A DNA stretch of 44,375 nt from CALBZH01 sp964538515 (GTDB taxonomy: Bacteria; Desulfobacterota; Syntrophobacteria; Syntrophobacterales; Syntrophobacteraceae). The notes under the pieces were generated by a model. It saw nothing but the letters and a program-made list of their open reading frames with translations. It made no database searches and had not been told where the DNA came from. The translations under genes were made by a program, and so were the position numbers. Below, piece after piece: positions 9,006 through 17,728 of the stretch (its first letter is position 1; each line of letters begins with the position of its first letter). The stretch spans positions 1 to 44,375 of the forward strand of contig CAZIEW010000045.1 of the NCBI GenBank assembly GCA_964538515.1, read 5' to 3'.

Positions 9006-10541
9006 ATGGGATCACTGGCAGCGCTGAGCACAGACAAAGCATCCAGGGCTTGCATGTTGGGGCATCCGGGAACGGACCGAGACATCATTCAGAAGATCCT
9101 CCCGGTATCTGCTGTGGACACCTATCGAAAGGGGGAGCCCGTCCTTCTGAAGGAGGATGACGCGCGGTGTCTCTACTACGTGCAGGAAGGATCGGTGGAA
9201 GTGTACCACACGCGTCACGACACGCGCATCGTGGTCGCCCTGATTGGCGAGGGGGATTTTTTCGGAGAGATCGGTTTCTTTGACGGCGAGTCGCGCGTTC
9301 GGGACGTGCGCGCAACGGAAAATTCCATCATTCGAACGATTGACCAGGACGCCCTCCGTCGTGTCCAGCAGCGGGACCCTGTGGTCTATGGCAATTTCCT
9401 CGCCCTGCTCACGGAGCGGATCTGTGTCAAGTTCCGACGGGTCCTGGAAGAAAGAGAGCCGCTGACGGCCTACGCCGCTTCGCTTTCTACGGGGCGCAAA
9501 AGTTTTGACGAGTCCAAGCCGCTTCCGGCACACTTTCTGACAACGCCCGAATGGGCGCATATCAGCAAAGTGGTGGAAAATTTCAAAGCCAAGTTCTATG
9601 ATCTTTCCTATGGACTTCAGAAAGACAAAAGCCCCGACATTCCCAAGGAGCTTTACGATCGCTGCCATACTTTGCTGGACGATCTGAGTCGACAACTGCA
9701 GGAGTCCGCCTGCAGGCCGTACACGCCGGAAACCCACGAATACATCTGGGGCTATGTTTTCAAAGAGATTTTTCCCTACTACATGCGCAGTCGTTTTGCT
9801 GAGCGTGCGTATTTCAAGCCGCAGGGGTACGCCGGCGACTTCATGATGATGGAAATGATCTACAAGAATGAGCCCGATGGCGACGGAAAGCTCGGTGTGG
9901 TCGTCGACAGTTGGTGCCTGAACACGAGGGCGGCCAGGGCCGTGCGCGCGCGTCGGGGCCTGCTGAGCCGGGAGCTCGAGCGACTCTCCGATGAGAGGGC
10001 CGTCTTGGGCGATTCCATTCGGATCATGAACCTTGCCTGTGGCTCCAATCGAGAGCTGTTCGATTTCCTGGGCCGATGCAGGTACTCCGAAAAGATCGAA
10101 GCCCTGTGTATCGACGTCGATCCGAGCGCCCTGGAATACACGAACCGTTATGTCAACATCATCCCACACCGGGCTTCGGTGAGGCTCATGAGCGACAATA
10201 TTGTGAAGTGGTCCCTGGGGCGGGTACGGCACAACATCAGTTTGCAGGATATTATTTACTCTTCCGGTTTGACCGACTATCTTGACGATAGACTCATTGT
10301 TTCCCTCGTGAATCGCTGTTATGAGCAGCTGAAGCCGGGTGGCACGCTGATGGTCGGCAACTTCGGTCTCGAAAACCCGGACCGGGCTTTCATGGATCAC
10401 GTGCTGCACTGGAGGCTGATTCACCGGGGGCCCGATGAGCTGAGAGCAATCTTCGCCAAGACGCCGTTCGGAGAGGATGTCGACGTGATTGCGGAGGAAG
10501 AAGGGGTGAACCTTTTCGTCATTGCCACGAAGCAAGCCTGA
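9006..10541 (+). CDS. Cyclic-nucleotide-binding domain fused to SAM-dependent methyltransferase
   Basis: Soluble 511-aa protein with two parts. Residues about 25-145 form a CAP-family cNMP-binding domain (YVQEGSVEVY, then the phosphate-binding-cassette region GEGDFFGEIGFFDGES). The usual R-T/S-A of the cassette reads RVRDVRA, so the ligand is uncertain. There is no DNA-binding HTH. A helical linker follows, then a class I methyltransferase (about 330-500) with motif I MNLACGSN (341-348), acidic motif II ALCIDVDP and post-motif LKPGGTLMVGNF. ATG 9006 is chosen for GGAGG at 8995-8999. As I recall, similar proteins are sometimes named for 3-hydroxypalmitate methyl ester (PhcB-type) synthesis; I cannot verify this. 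The hybrid kinase downstream may sense its product. Confidence 0.85.
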   Translation: MGSLAALSTDKASRACMLGHPGTDRDIIQKILPVSAVDTYRKGEPVLLKEDDARCLYYVQEGSVEVYHTRHDTRIVVALIGEGDFFGEIGFFDGESRVRDVRATENSIIRTIDQDALRRVQQRDPVVYGNFLALLTERICVKFRRVLEEREPLTAYAASLSTGRKSFDESKPLPAHFLTTPEWAHISKVVENFKAKFYDLSYGLQKDKSPDIPKELYDRCHTLLDDLSRQLQESACRPYTPETHEYIWGYVFKEIFPYYMRSRFAERAYFKPQGYAGDFMMMEMIYKNEPDGDGKLGVVVDSWCLNTRAARAVRARRGLLSRELERLSDERAVLGDSIRIMNLACGSNRELFDFLGRCRYSEKIEALCIDVDPSALEYTNRYVNIIPHRASVRLMSDNIVKWSLGRVRHNISLQDIIYSSGLTDYLDDRLIVSLVNRCYEQLKPGGTLMVGNFGLENPDRAFMDHVLHWRLIHRGPDELRAIFAKTPFGEDVDVIAEEEGVNLFVIATKQA

Positions 10542-10640
10542 TCCATGTGATCCATCAAGGTCCTTCGGGCCAAGAGAACGGCTTTGTGGGCCTCGATCGA
10601 AGTGTGATTTCCGCGTTTCTGTTGACCAACCGATAGGAGG

Positions 10641-10661
10641 CAGGGGCCGTTTCGGCCTCTG
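10641..10661 (+). other. Stem-loop between methyltransferase and hybrid kinase genes
   Basis: CAGGGGCCG (10641-10649) pairs with CGGCCTCTG (10653-10661) around a TTT loop, nine pairs including one G-U. No T-run follows. It may be a weak terminator/attenuator or an mRNA processing element in the 152-bp gap. Confidence 0.3.
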
Positions 10662-10693
10662 AGGGCAGCGCACGTTCCACACCAGAGGCATTT

Positions 10694-12841
10694 GTGCACA
10701 GTCCAGTAGCGGACAAGCTGACCATTCAGGCTTTTGAGAAGGAGCAGGAGCCTCATGTCAGGGAGCGGGTGGGCATCATCCTGCTCCTCGGGGCGATTCT
10801 CGTGCCACTCTTTGGGGTGGCCGATTACCTGCTCTACCCCGCGCTTTTCCGTACCTTCATGAATTATCGTGTGCTCGCCTCGATCGTCTGCGTGACCTTG
10901 TTCTTCGTGTGTCGGAAGTGGAATCTCGGATTTCGCTCCGTGTATTTGGGAATCGCCGGGTTTTTCACGGTTGGGATTGCCATCATCGCGATGGTCCTGC
11001 GCACAGGTGGGTACACGACGCCCTATTACGCGGGGCTCAATCTGGTGTTCCTTGCTTTTTGCGCTGTGTTGGGACTCGGAATTCGCAGGGTGCTGCTCCC
11101 AAGCGTCGTGCTTTACTTCATTTATCTTGGCGGCGTGATCGCTTCGGGTCCGGTGGAGAATCTCAGCCTCTTTATCGCCAACAACATGTTTCTGTTGACC
11201 ACGCTGGGGATCGGCATCATCGGGTCGCACACGGAGTTCAATCACAGGCTGAGGCAGTACCTGCTCCAAAAAGAGCTCGAGGTGGTGAAAGCTCAGTTGG
11301 AGGGGTACACTCGAAACTTGGAAGACAGCGTGGCTGAGTCCGAGGCCAAGTACAGCTTGGTGGTGAACTTGGCGAACGAATCGATTTTCATCGTTCAGGA
11401 TGACCTGATCAAGTTTCCCAATCCCAAGACGGAAGAGCTGCTCGGGTATCCTGCGGAGGAGCTGGGGCGCATCTCCTTTCTGGGCTTCGTGCTGCCCGTC
11501 GATCGGGAGGAAGTCCAGGAGAAGTACCGCCAGATCGAAGCGGGGGAGCGCACCTCCAGCGCGCTTCCGTTCCGCATCGTCAACAAGCAGGGCGACACGC
11601 GGTGGGTCGATATGAGCTGCGTTCCGCTTGAGTGGAAAGGGCGCGCGGCGATTCTCCACATGCTTCGGGACATTACCGAGCGGAAGCGGATGGAGATCGA
11701 GCTCATCCAGGCTCAGAAGATGGAAGCCATCGGTACACTGGCCGGCGGTGTGGCACACGAGTTCAACAACTTGCTCCAGGTGATCTCGGGCTATCTCCAG
11801 CTGCTGTTCAAGCGGAAGCCGCCCGATGATCCGGATATCCGCTATCTCAACCACATCGACCGGTCGGCGCAGCGGGCGGCCGAGCTTACCAAGAAGCTGC
11901 TCATCTACAGCCGCAAGGTCGAAAGCCGACTCAGTCGGCTGGATCTCAACCACGAAATCCAGCAGAGCTGCGAGCTGCTCGAGCGAATCATCCCTAAGAT
12001 GATCTCCATTGAAAAGAAGCTGAGCCCTGAAGTGTATAAGATCAATGCCGATGCGGGGCAGCTGGAGCAGATCCTCATGAATCTTGGCGTCAACGCTCGG
12101 GATGCCATGCCTTCGGGGGGGAAGCTCGTCATCGAAACCCGTAATTTCACCATGGATGAGGAGTTTTGTGCCAGTCATCTGGGAACACTCCCCGGCGAAT
12201 ATGTGCTCCTGTCCGTCTCCGATACCGGGATGGGGATGGACGAGAAGATCCTGGAGCGGATCTTCGATCCCTTCTTCACCACGAAACGCCTTGGTGAAGG
12301 GACTGGTCTGGGCCTTGCCATCGTGTACAGCATCGTGAAGAACCATGGCGGACATATCATTTGCCGCAGTGAAAAGGGCATGGGGACGACCTTCGAAGTG
12401 TACTTCCCCGTTGCCGTCGCCGAGCCGCCGGAGCACTCCGCTGAGCCCATGACCGAGGAGGGGATGAAAGGCGTTAGCGAGCTGATCCTGCTTGTGGACG
12501 ATGAGGAAGAGCTCCTCGATATCGGCAGGGAAATGCTCGAGATGAACAATTACCAGACGTTGACGGCCGAAAGTGGGGAGGCCGCCATCGATCTTTTCAC
12601 CGCTAACCGAGACCGGATCGATCTGGTGATTTTGGATATCAACATGCCCGGAATGGGCGGGTTCCGGTGCCTGGACAGGCTGCTCGAAATCGATCCGAAG
12701 CTCAAAGTCATCGTGTCCACCGGCTACCTGGGTACCGAGCAAATGAAGCAAGCCATGGAGGCCGGTGCGGCCGGCTTCATTTCCAAACCCTACCGCTTCA
12801 CCGAAATGCTCAAGAGAATCAAGGAAGTGCTCGACCGTTGA
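10694..12841 (+). CDS. Six-TM PAS hybrid sensor histidine kinase with receiver
   Basis: Membrane hybrid kinase of 715 aa. Six hydrophobic segments fill residues about 28-190 with very short loops, so the sensor is embedded in the membrane and there is no periplasmic domain. Then come a coiled coil, a PAS domain (about 215-330), DHp with GGVAHEFNNLLQ (His355), and a complete HATPase (N-box LMNLGVNARDAM, G1 DTGMGMD, G2 GTGLGLA). A C-terminal receiver has Asp648 (VILDINMPG) and the conserved Lys (FISKPYR). The start is GTG at 10694 with AGAGG five bases upstream. It follows the methyltransferase gene on the same strand. Such membrane-embedded sensors often detect hydrophobic ligands, but the ligand is unknown. 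No output regulator is adjacent. Confidence 0.88.
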   Translation: MHSPVADKLTIQAFEKEQEPHVRERVGIILLLGAILVPLFGVADYLLYPALFRTFMNYRVLASIVCVTLFFVCRKWNLGFRSVYLGIAGFFTVGIAIIAMVLRTGGYTTPYYAGLNLVFLAFCAVLGLGIRRVLLPSVVLYFIYLGGVIASGPVENLSLFIANNMFLLTTLGIGIIGSHTEFNHRLRQYLLQKELEVVKAQLEGYTRNLEDSVAESEAKYSLVVNLANESIFIVQDDLIKFPNPKTEELLGYPAEELGRISFLGFVLPVDREEVQEKYRQIEAGERTSSALPFRIVNKQGDTRWVDMSCVPLEWKGRAAILHMLRDITERKRMEIELIQAQKMEAIGTLAGGVAHEFNNLLQVISGYLQLLFKRKPPDDPDIRYLNHIDRSAQRAAELTKKLLIYSRKVESRLSRLDLNHEIQQSCELLERIIPKMISIEKKLSPEVYKINADAGQLEQILMNLGVNARDAMPSGGKLVIETRNFTMDEEFCASHLGTLPGEYVLLSVSDTGMGMDEKILERIFDPFFTTKRLGEGTGLGLAIVYSIVKNHGGHIICRSEKGMGTTFEVYFPVAVAEPPEHSAEPMTEEGMKGVSELILLVDDEEELLDIGREMLEMNNYQTLTAESGEAAIDLFTANRDRIDLVILDINMPGMGGFRCLDRLLEIDPKLKVIVSTGYLGTEQMKQAMEAGAAGFISKPYRFTEMLKRIKEVLDR

Positions 12842-12965
12842 GGTCCCCGGACTGCTGCGGGGGTCGGGTTTCGGGTGGCCGAAGGGGCGATCGCGGGAGC
12901 GTGAAGTCAGCAGGCTCAAACATGGCTACCAACCGCCTTGCCAAGAACAACCACCGGTGCGCCGC

Positions 12966-15155
12966 TCAATGCCGCTCCGGTCTGCCCCGATGCAACGGCT
13001 CTTCCACCAGGATCACCTGCTTCGGCTCTCCCTCCAATTTGAGCCTTGCGCTGCAGGTCCTGCCGGTGTCGGCCACGAAGCCATCCATCACGTCCGTCTC
13101 TCCCGTGTTCAATAGCGCTTTGACCGCTTCAATGGGGAGGATCTTTCCCGCCGTTTCCTTCCAGATCACGAAGGTGCAGCCGCCGAGCTCCTTGCGCCAG
13201 TTGGAGCAGCCGTAGCCGCGTTTTCCTTCGATGATGGGGCCGCCGCACCGGGGGCACTTGCCAAGCCCCTCCCTCGCCGGTTCAGAGGAGGAGAGCTGTC
13301 CCTTGAATTCACGGATGGAATCCTGGACGAAGCGCCGGATCCCGGTCAGGAAGGCATTCGCATCACCCTTCCCCTGGGCGATTTGCTCGAGCTCCATTTC
13401 CCAGCGGGCCGTTTCTTCGGGGTTGGTGATGATCCGGGCCATCGGGTATTGACGCAGCCGGTCGATCAGGAGACATCCCTTGTCCGTCGCGGCGATCTTC
13501 TTTTTCTCTCGATGGATGTACCGGCGCAGGATCAGGGTTTCGATGATCTGTGCCCGCGTGGCCTGAGTTCCGAGGCCCACGTCTCCTTTGAAGATCCTCT
13601 GGAGCTCCGATTCGGAAACGAACCGGGCCGGGCTCGTCATGTCGCGGAGCAGCGTGGCCTCGCTGTATTCGGGGGGAGGCTGAGTCATCTTCTCGGCAAG
13701 GGAGGTATCCTTGACCGCGGCGGGGTCGCCTTTTTCCAAAGGCGGAAGATTCTCGTACTCCGCCTCGTCAGGGTCGCGGTCGCCTTCCGTATCATCCTTC
13801 GTCCGGGCTTTGTCCTTGGGCTTTTCCTTCACCGCCGCCACGGCACGCCACCCGGGAACGATCGGACGACTCCCTTTGGTTCGAAAGGTCTCGCCCTGGA
13901 CTTCGGTCACGATCTCCGTGGATTCGAACTGATAGTCCGGGTGAAAGGCCGCCGCGAAGCGCCGCAGGACCAAGTCGTACACCTGCTTTTCGGCGGGCTC
14001 CGCCCCGGGTGGCAGGGGTTTGAGGGGGATGAGGGCATGGTGGTCCGTCAGCTTGGCGTCATTGAAAACGCGTTTGTTGGCGGGGCTCAAGAGTTTGGGC
14101 TCCACCCCGGCGAAAAGGTCCGGATAGGCCGTTGACAGCTTTTCGATGATGCTCTTGACCAAGGCAACGTTCTTGGACCCGAGGACCTTCGAGTCGGTTC
14201 GAGGGTACGAGAGAGCTTTTTTCTGCTCATAGAGCTTCTGGGCGATGTCCAGGGTTTTCTGGGCGGAAAACCCATAGCGTGCGTTGGCGTCCCGTTGGAG
14301 GTCGGTGAGGGAGTAAAGAAGGGGGGGCGGCTGCTTCTTTTTTTCGCGCTTAACCGAAAGGACCCGTCCCTCGCGGTTCTGGATGCGCGCCAGACATACC
14401 TCCGCGTCCTCCCGTCTTTGGAAGCGTGTATCGTCTCCCTTGAACCAGGCTCCCCGCCAGCCTCCTTTTTCGTTGGCAAAATCGGCCAGGACCAGCCAGT
14501 AGGGCTGCGGCACAAACCGCTCCCGCTCCCGCCGGCGATCGACCAGCAGAGCCAGAACGGCCGTCTGGACACGCCCCACCGAATAGACGTCCTTATGTCC
14601 CCCCATCTTCAGGGTTGCGGCGCGGGACAGGTTCATGCCGACGAGCCAGTCGGCCACTTGGCGCGCCTGGCCAGCGCGCCAGAGCCGGTCATATTCAGTG
14701 GACGGCTTGAGGTCCCGAAGAGCTTCCTGAATGACCGCGGGCGTCAGGGCCTGAGACGTCCAGAAGCGGTAGACCTCCCTGGTGTCAACAGGCTCGACTG
14801 TTTGCAGAATGGTCCGGGCGATCACTTCCCCCTCCCGTCCCGCGTCCGTGGCGATCACGATGCGGGTGATATCCGGGCGCTTCAGGAGTCCTTGGATGAC
14901 ACGGAGCTGGCTTTGGACCTTCTGGATGGGCTTGTAGGCGAGGGTTTCCGGAAGGATCGGCAGCGTTTCAAGTCGCCAGCGCTTCCATTTGGGATCGTAG
15001 TCGTCTGGGTGGGCGAGCTCGACCAGGTGCCCGACGGCCCAGGTGATGATCGTGTCTTTTCCCTGGAGAAAGCCGTCGCCACGTCGGCCGGCTTGAAGGG
15101 CTGCGGCAAAATCGCGCGCAACGGAAGGCTTTTCGGTGAGGATGAGTGAAATCAA
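12966..15155 (-). CDS. topB: DNA topoisomerase III
   Basis: Type IA topoisomerase, 729 aa, which breaks and rejoins single strands to decatenate recombination or replication intermediates. The N-terminal Toprim domain has LTEKPSVARD and TDAGREGE (103-110), the acidic metal-binding motif. The active-site tyrosine is in ALSYPRTDS (Tyr317). A C-terminal zinc-ribbon (CPRCGG...CSNW...GGC) resembles those of TopB and of plasmid TraE-type enzymes. The start is TTG at 15155: the family begins almost exactly with this residue pattern and no ATG or GTG gives it. An acidic-basic insert around residues 440-475 (KEKPKDKARTKDD) looks like a flexible loop. It lies 17 nt behind the VOC gene, probably in the same operon. 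Confidence 0.93.
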   Translation of the reverse strand: MISLILTEKPSVARDFAAALQAGRRGDGFLQGKDTIITWAVGHLVELAHPDDYDPKWKRWRLETLPILPETLAYKPIQKVQSQLRVIQGLLKRPDITRIVIATDAGREGEVIARTILQTVEPVDTREVYRFWTSQALTPAVIQEALRDLKPSTEYDRLWRAGQARQVADWLVGMNLSRAATLKMGGHKDVYSVGRVQTAVLALLVDRRRERERFVPQPYWLVLADFANEKGGWRGAWFKGDDTRFQRREDAEVCLARIQNREGRVLSVKREKKKQPPPLLYSLTDLQRDANARYGFSAQKTLDIAQKLYEQKKALSYPRTDSKVLGSKNVALVKSIIEKLSTAYPDLFAGVEPKLLSPANKRVFNDAKLTDHHALIPLKPLPPGAEPAEKQVYDLVLRRFAAAFHPDYQFESTEIVTEVQGETFRTKGSRPIVPGWRAVAAVKEKPKDKARTKDDTEGDRDPDEAEYENLPPLEKGDPAAVKDTSLAEKMTQPPPEYSEATLLRDMTSPARFVSESELQRIFKGDVGLGTQATRAQIIETLILRRYIHREKKKIAATDKGCLLIDRLRQYPMARIITNPEETARWEMELEQIAQGKGDANAFLTGIRRFVQDSIREFKGQLSSSEPAREGLGKCPRCGGPIIEGKRGYGCSNWRKELGGCTFVIWKETAGKILPIEAVKALLNTGETDVMDGFVADTGRTCSARLKLEGEPKQVILVEEPLHRGRPERH

Positions 15156-15172
15156 CGTCGAGAATGCTCGCT

Positions 15173-15787
15173 TCAGGCCTTGTGAAAGGATTTGGCGAAC
15201 CAGTTGCGCCGGGTCCCGGAAACCAGGTCATCACCTTCCCCTGGATAGATGCGCCGCTCGTCCAGGGGGGTGGGCTCCGTTACCGGGGGCCAGTGATGGA
15301 TTTGAGGCTCAGGGCCCTCCAGAGCCACCGCAGATGGAGCCGTGTCCACCATTCTCGGTTCGGCTCGGATGTCCACTTCGGGAACGGTCCAGCTGAACTC
15401 GATCGCGATCCCGTTGGGGTCGAAGGTGTACACCGATCGAATGAAGCGGTGGTCTACCAGCTCCGAAACCCAGAAGCCGGCGGCGGTCAGCCTGTCTTTG
15501 AGGGTCCAAAGGTCCTCTTCCGAGGTCACGCCGAAGGACACATGGTCGAAGACAAAGGGACCTTGGACCGGATAGCCGTGGTCCTTCTCCTCGATGGGCT
15601 CGACCGTGGGCCACTCGAAAAAGCCCATCAGATCGTGCTCGGAGATCTGCAGAAAGTAGGTGCGATAGCCGGGCTTCCCAAGCCCCGCAACGAGTCGCAT
15701 TTCGAGCAGATCTCGCCAGAAGCGGATCGTGCCGTCCATGTCCCGCGTGGCCATGGCAAGGTGGTTGATGCCGTTGTATTGGATCAT
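15173..15787 (-). CDS. VOC (glyoxalase/dioxygenase) family protein
   Basis: Vicinal-oxygen-chelate fold, 204 aa. Two beta-alpha-beta-beta-beta modules are seen: INHLAMATRDMDGTIRFWRD (potential ligand His9) and FDHVSFGVTSEEDLWTL, which ends at the metal-binding Glu in GIAIEFSW. The spacing is that of extradiol dioxygenase/glyoxalase I-type proteins, so a divalent-metal enzyme is likely, but the reaction cannot be read from the sequence. The last 50 residues are a Pro-rich tail outside the fold. It is the first gene of a two-gene minus-strand unit with topB. Confidence 0.8.
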   Translation of the reverse strand: MIQYNGINHLAMATRDMDGTIRFWRDLLEMRLVAGLGKPGYRTYFLQISEHDLMGFFEWPTVEPIEEKDHGYPVQGPFVFDHVSFGVTSEEDLWTLKDRLTAAGFWVSELVDHRFIRSVYTFDPNGIAIEFSWTVPEVDIRAEPRMVDTAPSAVALEGPEPQIHHWPPVTEPTPLDERRIYPGEGDDLVSGTRRNWFAKSFHKA

Positions 15788-15822
15788 TGGGGTGCCCCTT
15801 TGCTTGTTGACGCTTTCGTGCC

Positions 15823-15862
15823 GGCATGCCTGTTACATGGCATGCCCCCGTGCCGCGGTCAA
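15823..15862 (-). promoter_or_regulatory. Candidate promoter with twin GGCATGCC palindromes upstream of the VOC gene
   Basis: On the minus strand, TTGACC (15862-15857) and TGTAAC (15837-15832) are separated by 19 nt and could be the -35 and -10. The -10 lies exactly between two identical 8-bp palindromes, GGCATGCC at 15823-15830 and 15839-15846, with centres 16 bp apart. A dimeric or tetrameric repressor bound there would block the promoter. The cognate regulator is not evident. Confidence 0.4.
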
Positions 15863-15958
15863 GCGATTCCTCCTTTTTCACAATTCCAGGACCTCTCCCT
15901 GGGGTCTCACCCCGGTGCGCTCCCTCAATTCAGCCCCAGTGGCTCGGCCCATTGTATC

Positions 15959-15985
15959 TTGACACGATTTGGCATTTCGTCTAAC
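15959..15985 (+). promoter_or_regulatory. Candidate sigma-70 promoter for the RsbRD-dsrMKJOP operon
   Basis: A perfect TTGACA (15959-15964) is followed after 15 nt by TCTAAC (15980-15985), a 4/6 match to TATAAT. The spacing is short, so the exact -10 is uncertain. It is the best match in the gap before the operon. Confidence 0.4.
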
Positions 15986-16147
15986 GTGCTCACATTCACA
16001 AAATTGTCTTTTCGCTGAGTGTGGCGCGTTTTCCGGCGCTTTCTGCGATTGCCGATTTTGAGGCCGTGGGCCAGATCATCGAGGAGAGGGGGGATAGGAG
16101 AGCTCGATCGTCATTCAGGTGTTTTCGTTCAAAGGGTCAGGGGGGAA

Positions 16148-16708
16148 ATGGGGCTAGCTCGGTTTTTAGAAGAAAAACGATCCATCATCGTGAAACAGTG
16201 GTTTCATCTCATCGCGGACACCTACCCGGCTCAGACAGCCGAGATGTTGAAAAAGGAAGCGAACCAGTTCACCAACCCCGTGGGGTACGCCCTCCGGCAG
16301 GGAACGGAAGGGTTGTACGGGGAGTTGCTTCGAGGGGTGGAGCCGGACGGTGCAACCGGTTTGCTCGACAGAATCATCCGGATCAGGGCCATCCAAGATT
16401 TTTCGCCAGCCCAAGGCGTCGGCTTCGTATTCCTCTTGAAACGAATCATCCGAGAGGAAGCACAGAAAGAAGACTGGAAGGATCGGATATCGATGGAAGA
16501 CCTGCTGGAGCTTGAGTCGCATATCGACAACATGGCTCTGCTGGCCTTCAACGTGTACGTGCAGTGTCGTGAAAAGTTGTACGAAGTCCGGCTGAACGAG
16601 GTGAAGAACAGGACCTTCCGGCTCCTGCAGATGGCTGGTCTAACGGCTGAAATGGAGGAGATCGACAAGATCGGGCTGGGTCCTGAGGCTGAAGCACCTA
16701 AAGACTAA
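16148..16708 (+). CDS. RsbRD N-terminal-domain protein preceding dsrM
   Basis: Soluble, all-helical 186-aa protein. The pattern (FLEEKRSIIVKQWFHLIADT near the start, YALRQGTEGLYGELL, IIRIRAIQDFSPAQGVGFVF) is that of the RsbRD_N domain, a globin-like helical sensor fold named from Bacillus stressosome proteins. Here it stands alone with no STAS domain. The ATG at 16148 is preferred because it begins the conserved helix and has purine-rich AGGGGGG just upstream. It ends 25 nt before dsrM on the same strand, so co-transcription is likely. The role is unknown; a redox- or signal-sensing accessory for the Dsr complex is an inference from position. Confidence 0.75.
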   Translation: MGLARFLEEKRSIIVKQWFHLIADTYPAQTAEMLKKEANQFTNPVGYALRQGTEGLYGELLRGVEPDGATGLLDRIIRIRAIQDFSPAQGVGFVFLLKRIIREEAQKEDWKDRISMEDLLELESHIDNMALLAFNVYVQCREKLYEVRLNEVKNRTFRLLQMAGLTAEMEEIDKIGLGPEAEAPKD

Positions 16709-16733
16709 CTTTTATGAGACGAGGGATTGCTCA

Positions 16734-17726
16734 ATGGGTATGGAATTCTCTCTAGCGGTGGTCGTCGCGCTCGTCGCGGCCGTCTTCGCAGGAGTGAAGC
16801 TGGCGGGGATGACCCAGTTTTTCGGGGTTGTCATTCCGTATGCCGCCATCCTTCTATTCCTGTCCGGGTTCGTGCTGAAAGTCCTGAATTGGGGCCGGTC
16901 GCCGGTTCCCTTTCGGATCCCTACGACGGCTGGGCAGCAGTGGTCTTTTCCGTGGATCAAAGACAGCAAGCTGGACAATCCGTCCACGAAGCTCGGTGTT
17001 GTTGGCCGCATGATCCTGGAAGTGCTCTTGTTTCGGTCGCTTTTCCGCAACAGCAAAATGGAGCTCCACAACGGGCCCAAGATCGTCTACCAGTGGGAGA
17101 AGTGGCTGTGGCTCGCCGCACTTCTGTTCCATTATTCCTTTCTTGTCATCCTGATCCGCCATTTCCGGTTTTTCCTGGAGCCGGTTCCGGCTCTTCTTCA
17201 TGCCATTGAACGGGCCGACGGCTTTCTGCAGGTGGGACTTCCCGGGATTTACCAGTCCGACATCGTCTTCCTGGCCGCCGTGAGCTATCTTCTGATTCGC
17301 CGATTGATCATCCCGCAGATGAAGTACATTTCGCTTCCGGCGGATTACTTTCCGCTATTCCTGATCCTTGCGATCGGCATCACCGGCGTTCTTATGCGTT
17401 ATTTCATCAAGGTAGACATCATCAAGGTCAAGGAGCTGGCGAACGGCCTGGTGACCTTCCACCCGGTGAGCCCCGAAGGCATCGGCGTGATCTTTTACAT
17501 GCATCTTTTCTTGGTCTGCACCCTGTTTGCCTACTTTCCGTTCAGCAAGCTCATGCACTTGGGCGGCGTCTTCCTGAGTCCCACACGGAACCTGCCCAAT
17601 GACAGTCGTTTTGTTCGACACATCAATCCCTGGAACTATCCGGTCAAGGTGCACACCTACGAGGAGTATGAAGACCACTTCAGGGAAAAGATGATCGAAG
17701 CCGGTCTACCAGTGGAGAAGGAGTAA
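16734..17726 (+). CDS. dsrM: Sulfite reduction-associated complex, cytochrome b subunit DsrM
   Basis: Integral membrane di-heme cytochrome b of 330 aa, related to the NarI gamma subunit of nitrate reductase. About six hydrophobic segments are visible (residues 5-22, 24-42, 120-145, 180-195, 208-222, 255-270), and histidines inside or next to these are candidate heme ligands. In sulfate reducers DsrM exchanges electrons between menaquinol and the DsrK subunit. GAGGG (16721-16725) precedes the ATG at 8-nt spacing. The stop is two bases before dsrK. The family is assigned from the five-gene order as well as the sequence. Confidence 0.93.
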   Translation: MGMEFSLAVVVALVAAVFAGVKLAGMTQFFGVVIPYAAILLFLSGFVLKVLNWGRSPVPFRIPTTAGQQWSFPWIKDSKLDNPSTKLGVVGRMILEVLLFRSLFRNSKMELHNGPKIVYQWEKWLWLAALLFHYSFLVILIRHFRFFLEPVPALLHAIERADGFLQVGLPGIYQSDIVFLAAVSYLLIRRLIIPQMKYISLPADYFPLFLILAIGITGVLMRYFIKVDIIKVKELANGLVTFHPVSPEGIGVIFYMHLFLVCTLFAYFPFSKLMHLGGVFLSPTRNLPNDSRFVRHINPWNYPVKVHTYEEYEDHFREKMIEAGLPVEKE

Positions 17727-17728
17727 CA

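Larger units (their letters stand above)
15788..16147. other. Intergenic region between VOC gene and dsr-linked operon
   Basis: About 360 bp with divergent promoters: the palindrome-flanked one for the VOC/topB unit and a TTGACA-containing one for the RsbRD/dsr operon. An in-frame extension to 16019 exists for the next gene but looks non-coding (Arg-rich, no RBS). I see no additional gene. Confidence 0.5.

Noticed and set aside
10421..12919. 832-codon minus-strand open frame opposite the hybrid kinase
   Set aside because: The plus strand encodes recognisable PAS, DHp, ATPase and receiver motifs; the reverse frame has none.
15968..15986. TTTGGCAT upstream of the dsr operon as a sigma-54 -24 element
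   Set aside because: No TTGC-like -12 at the required distance.
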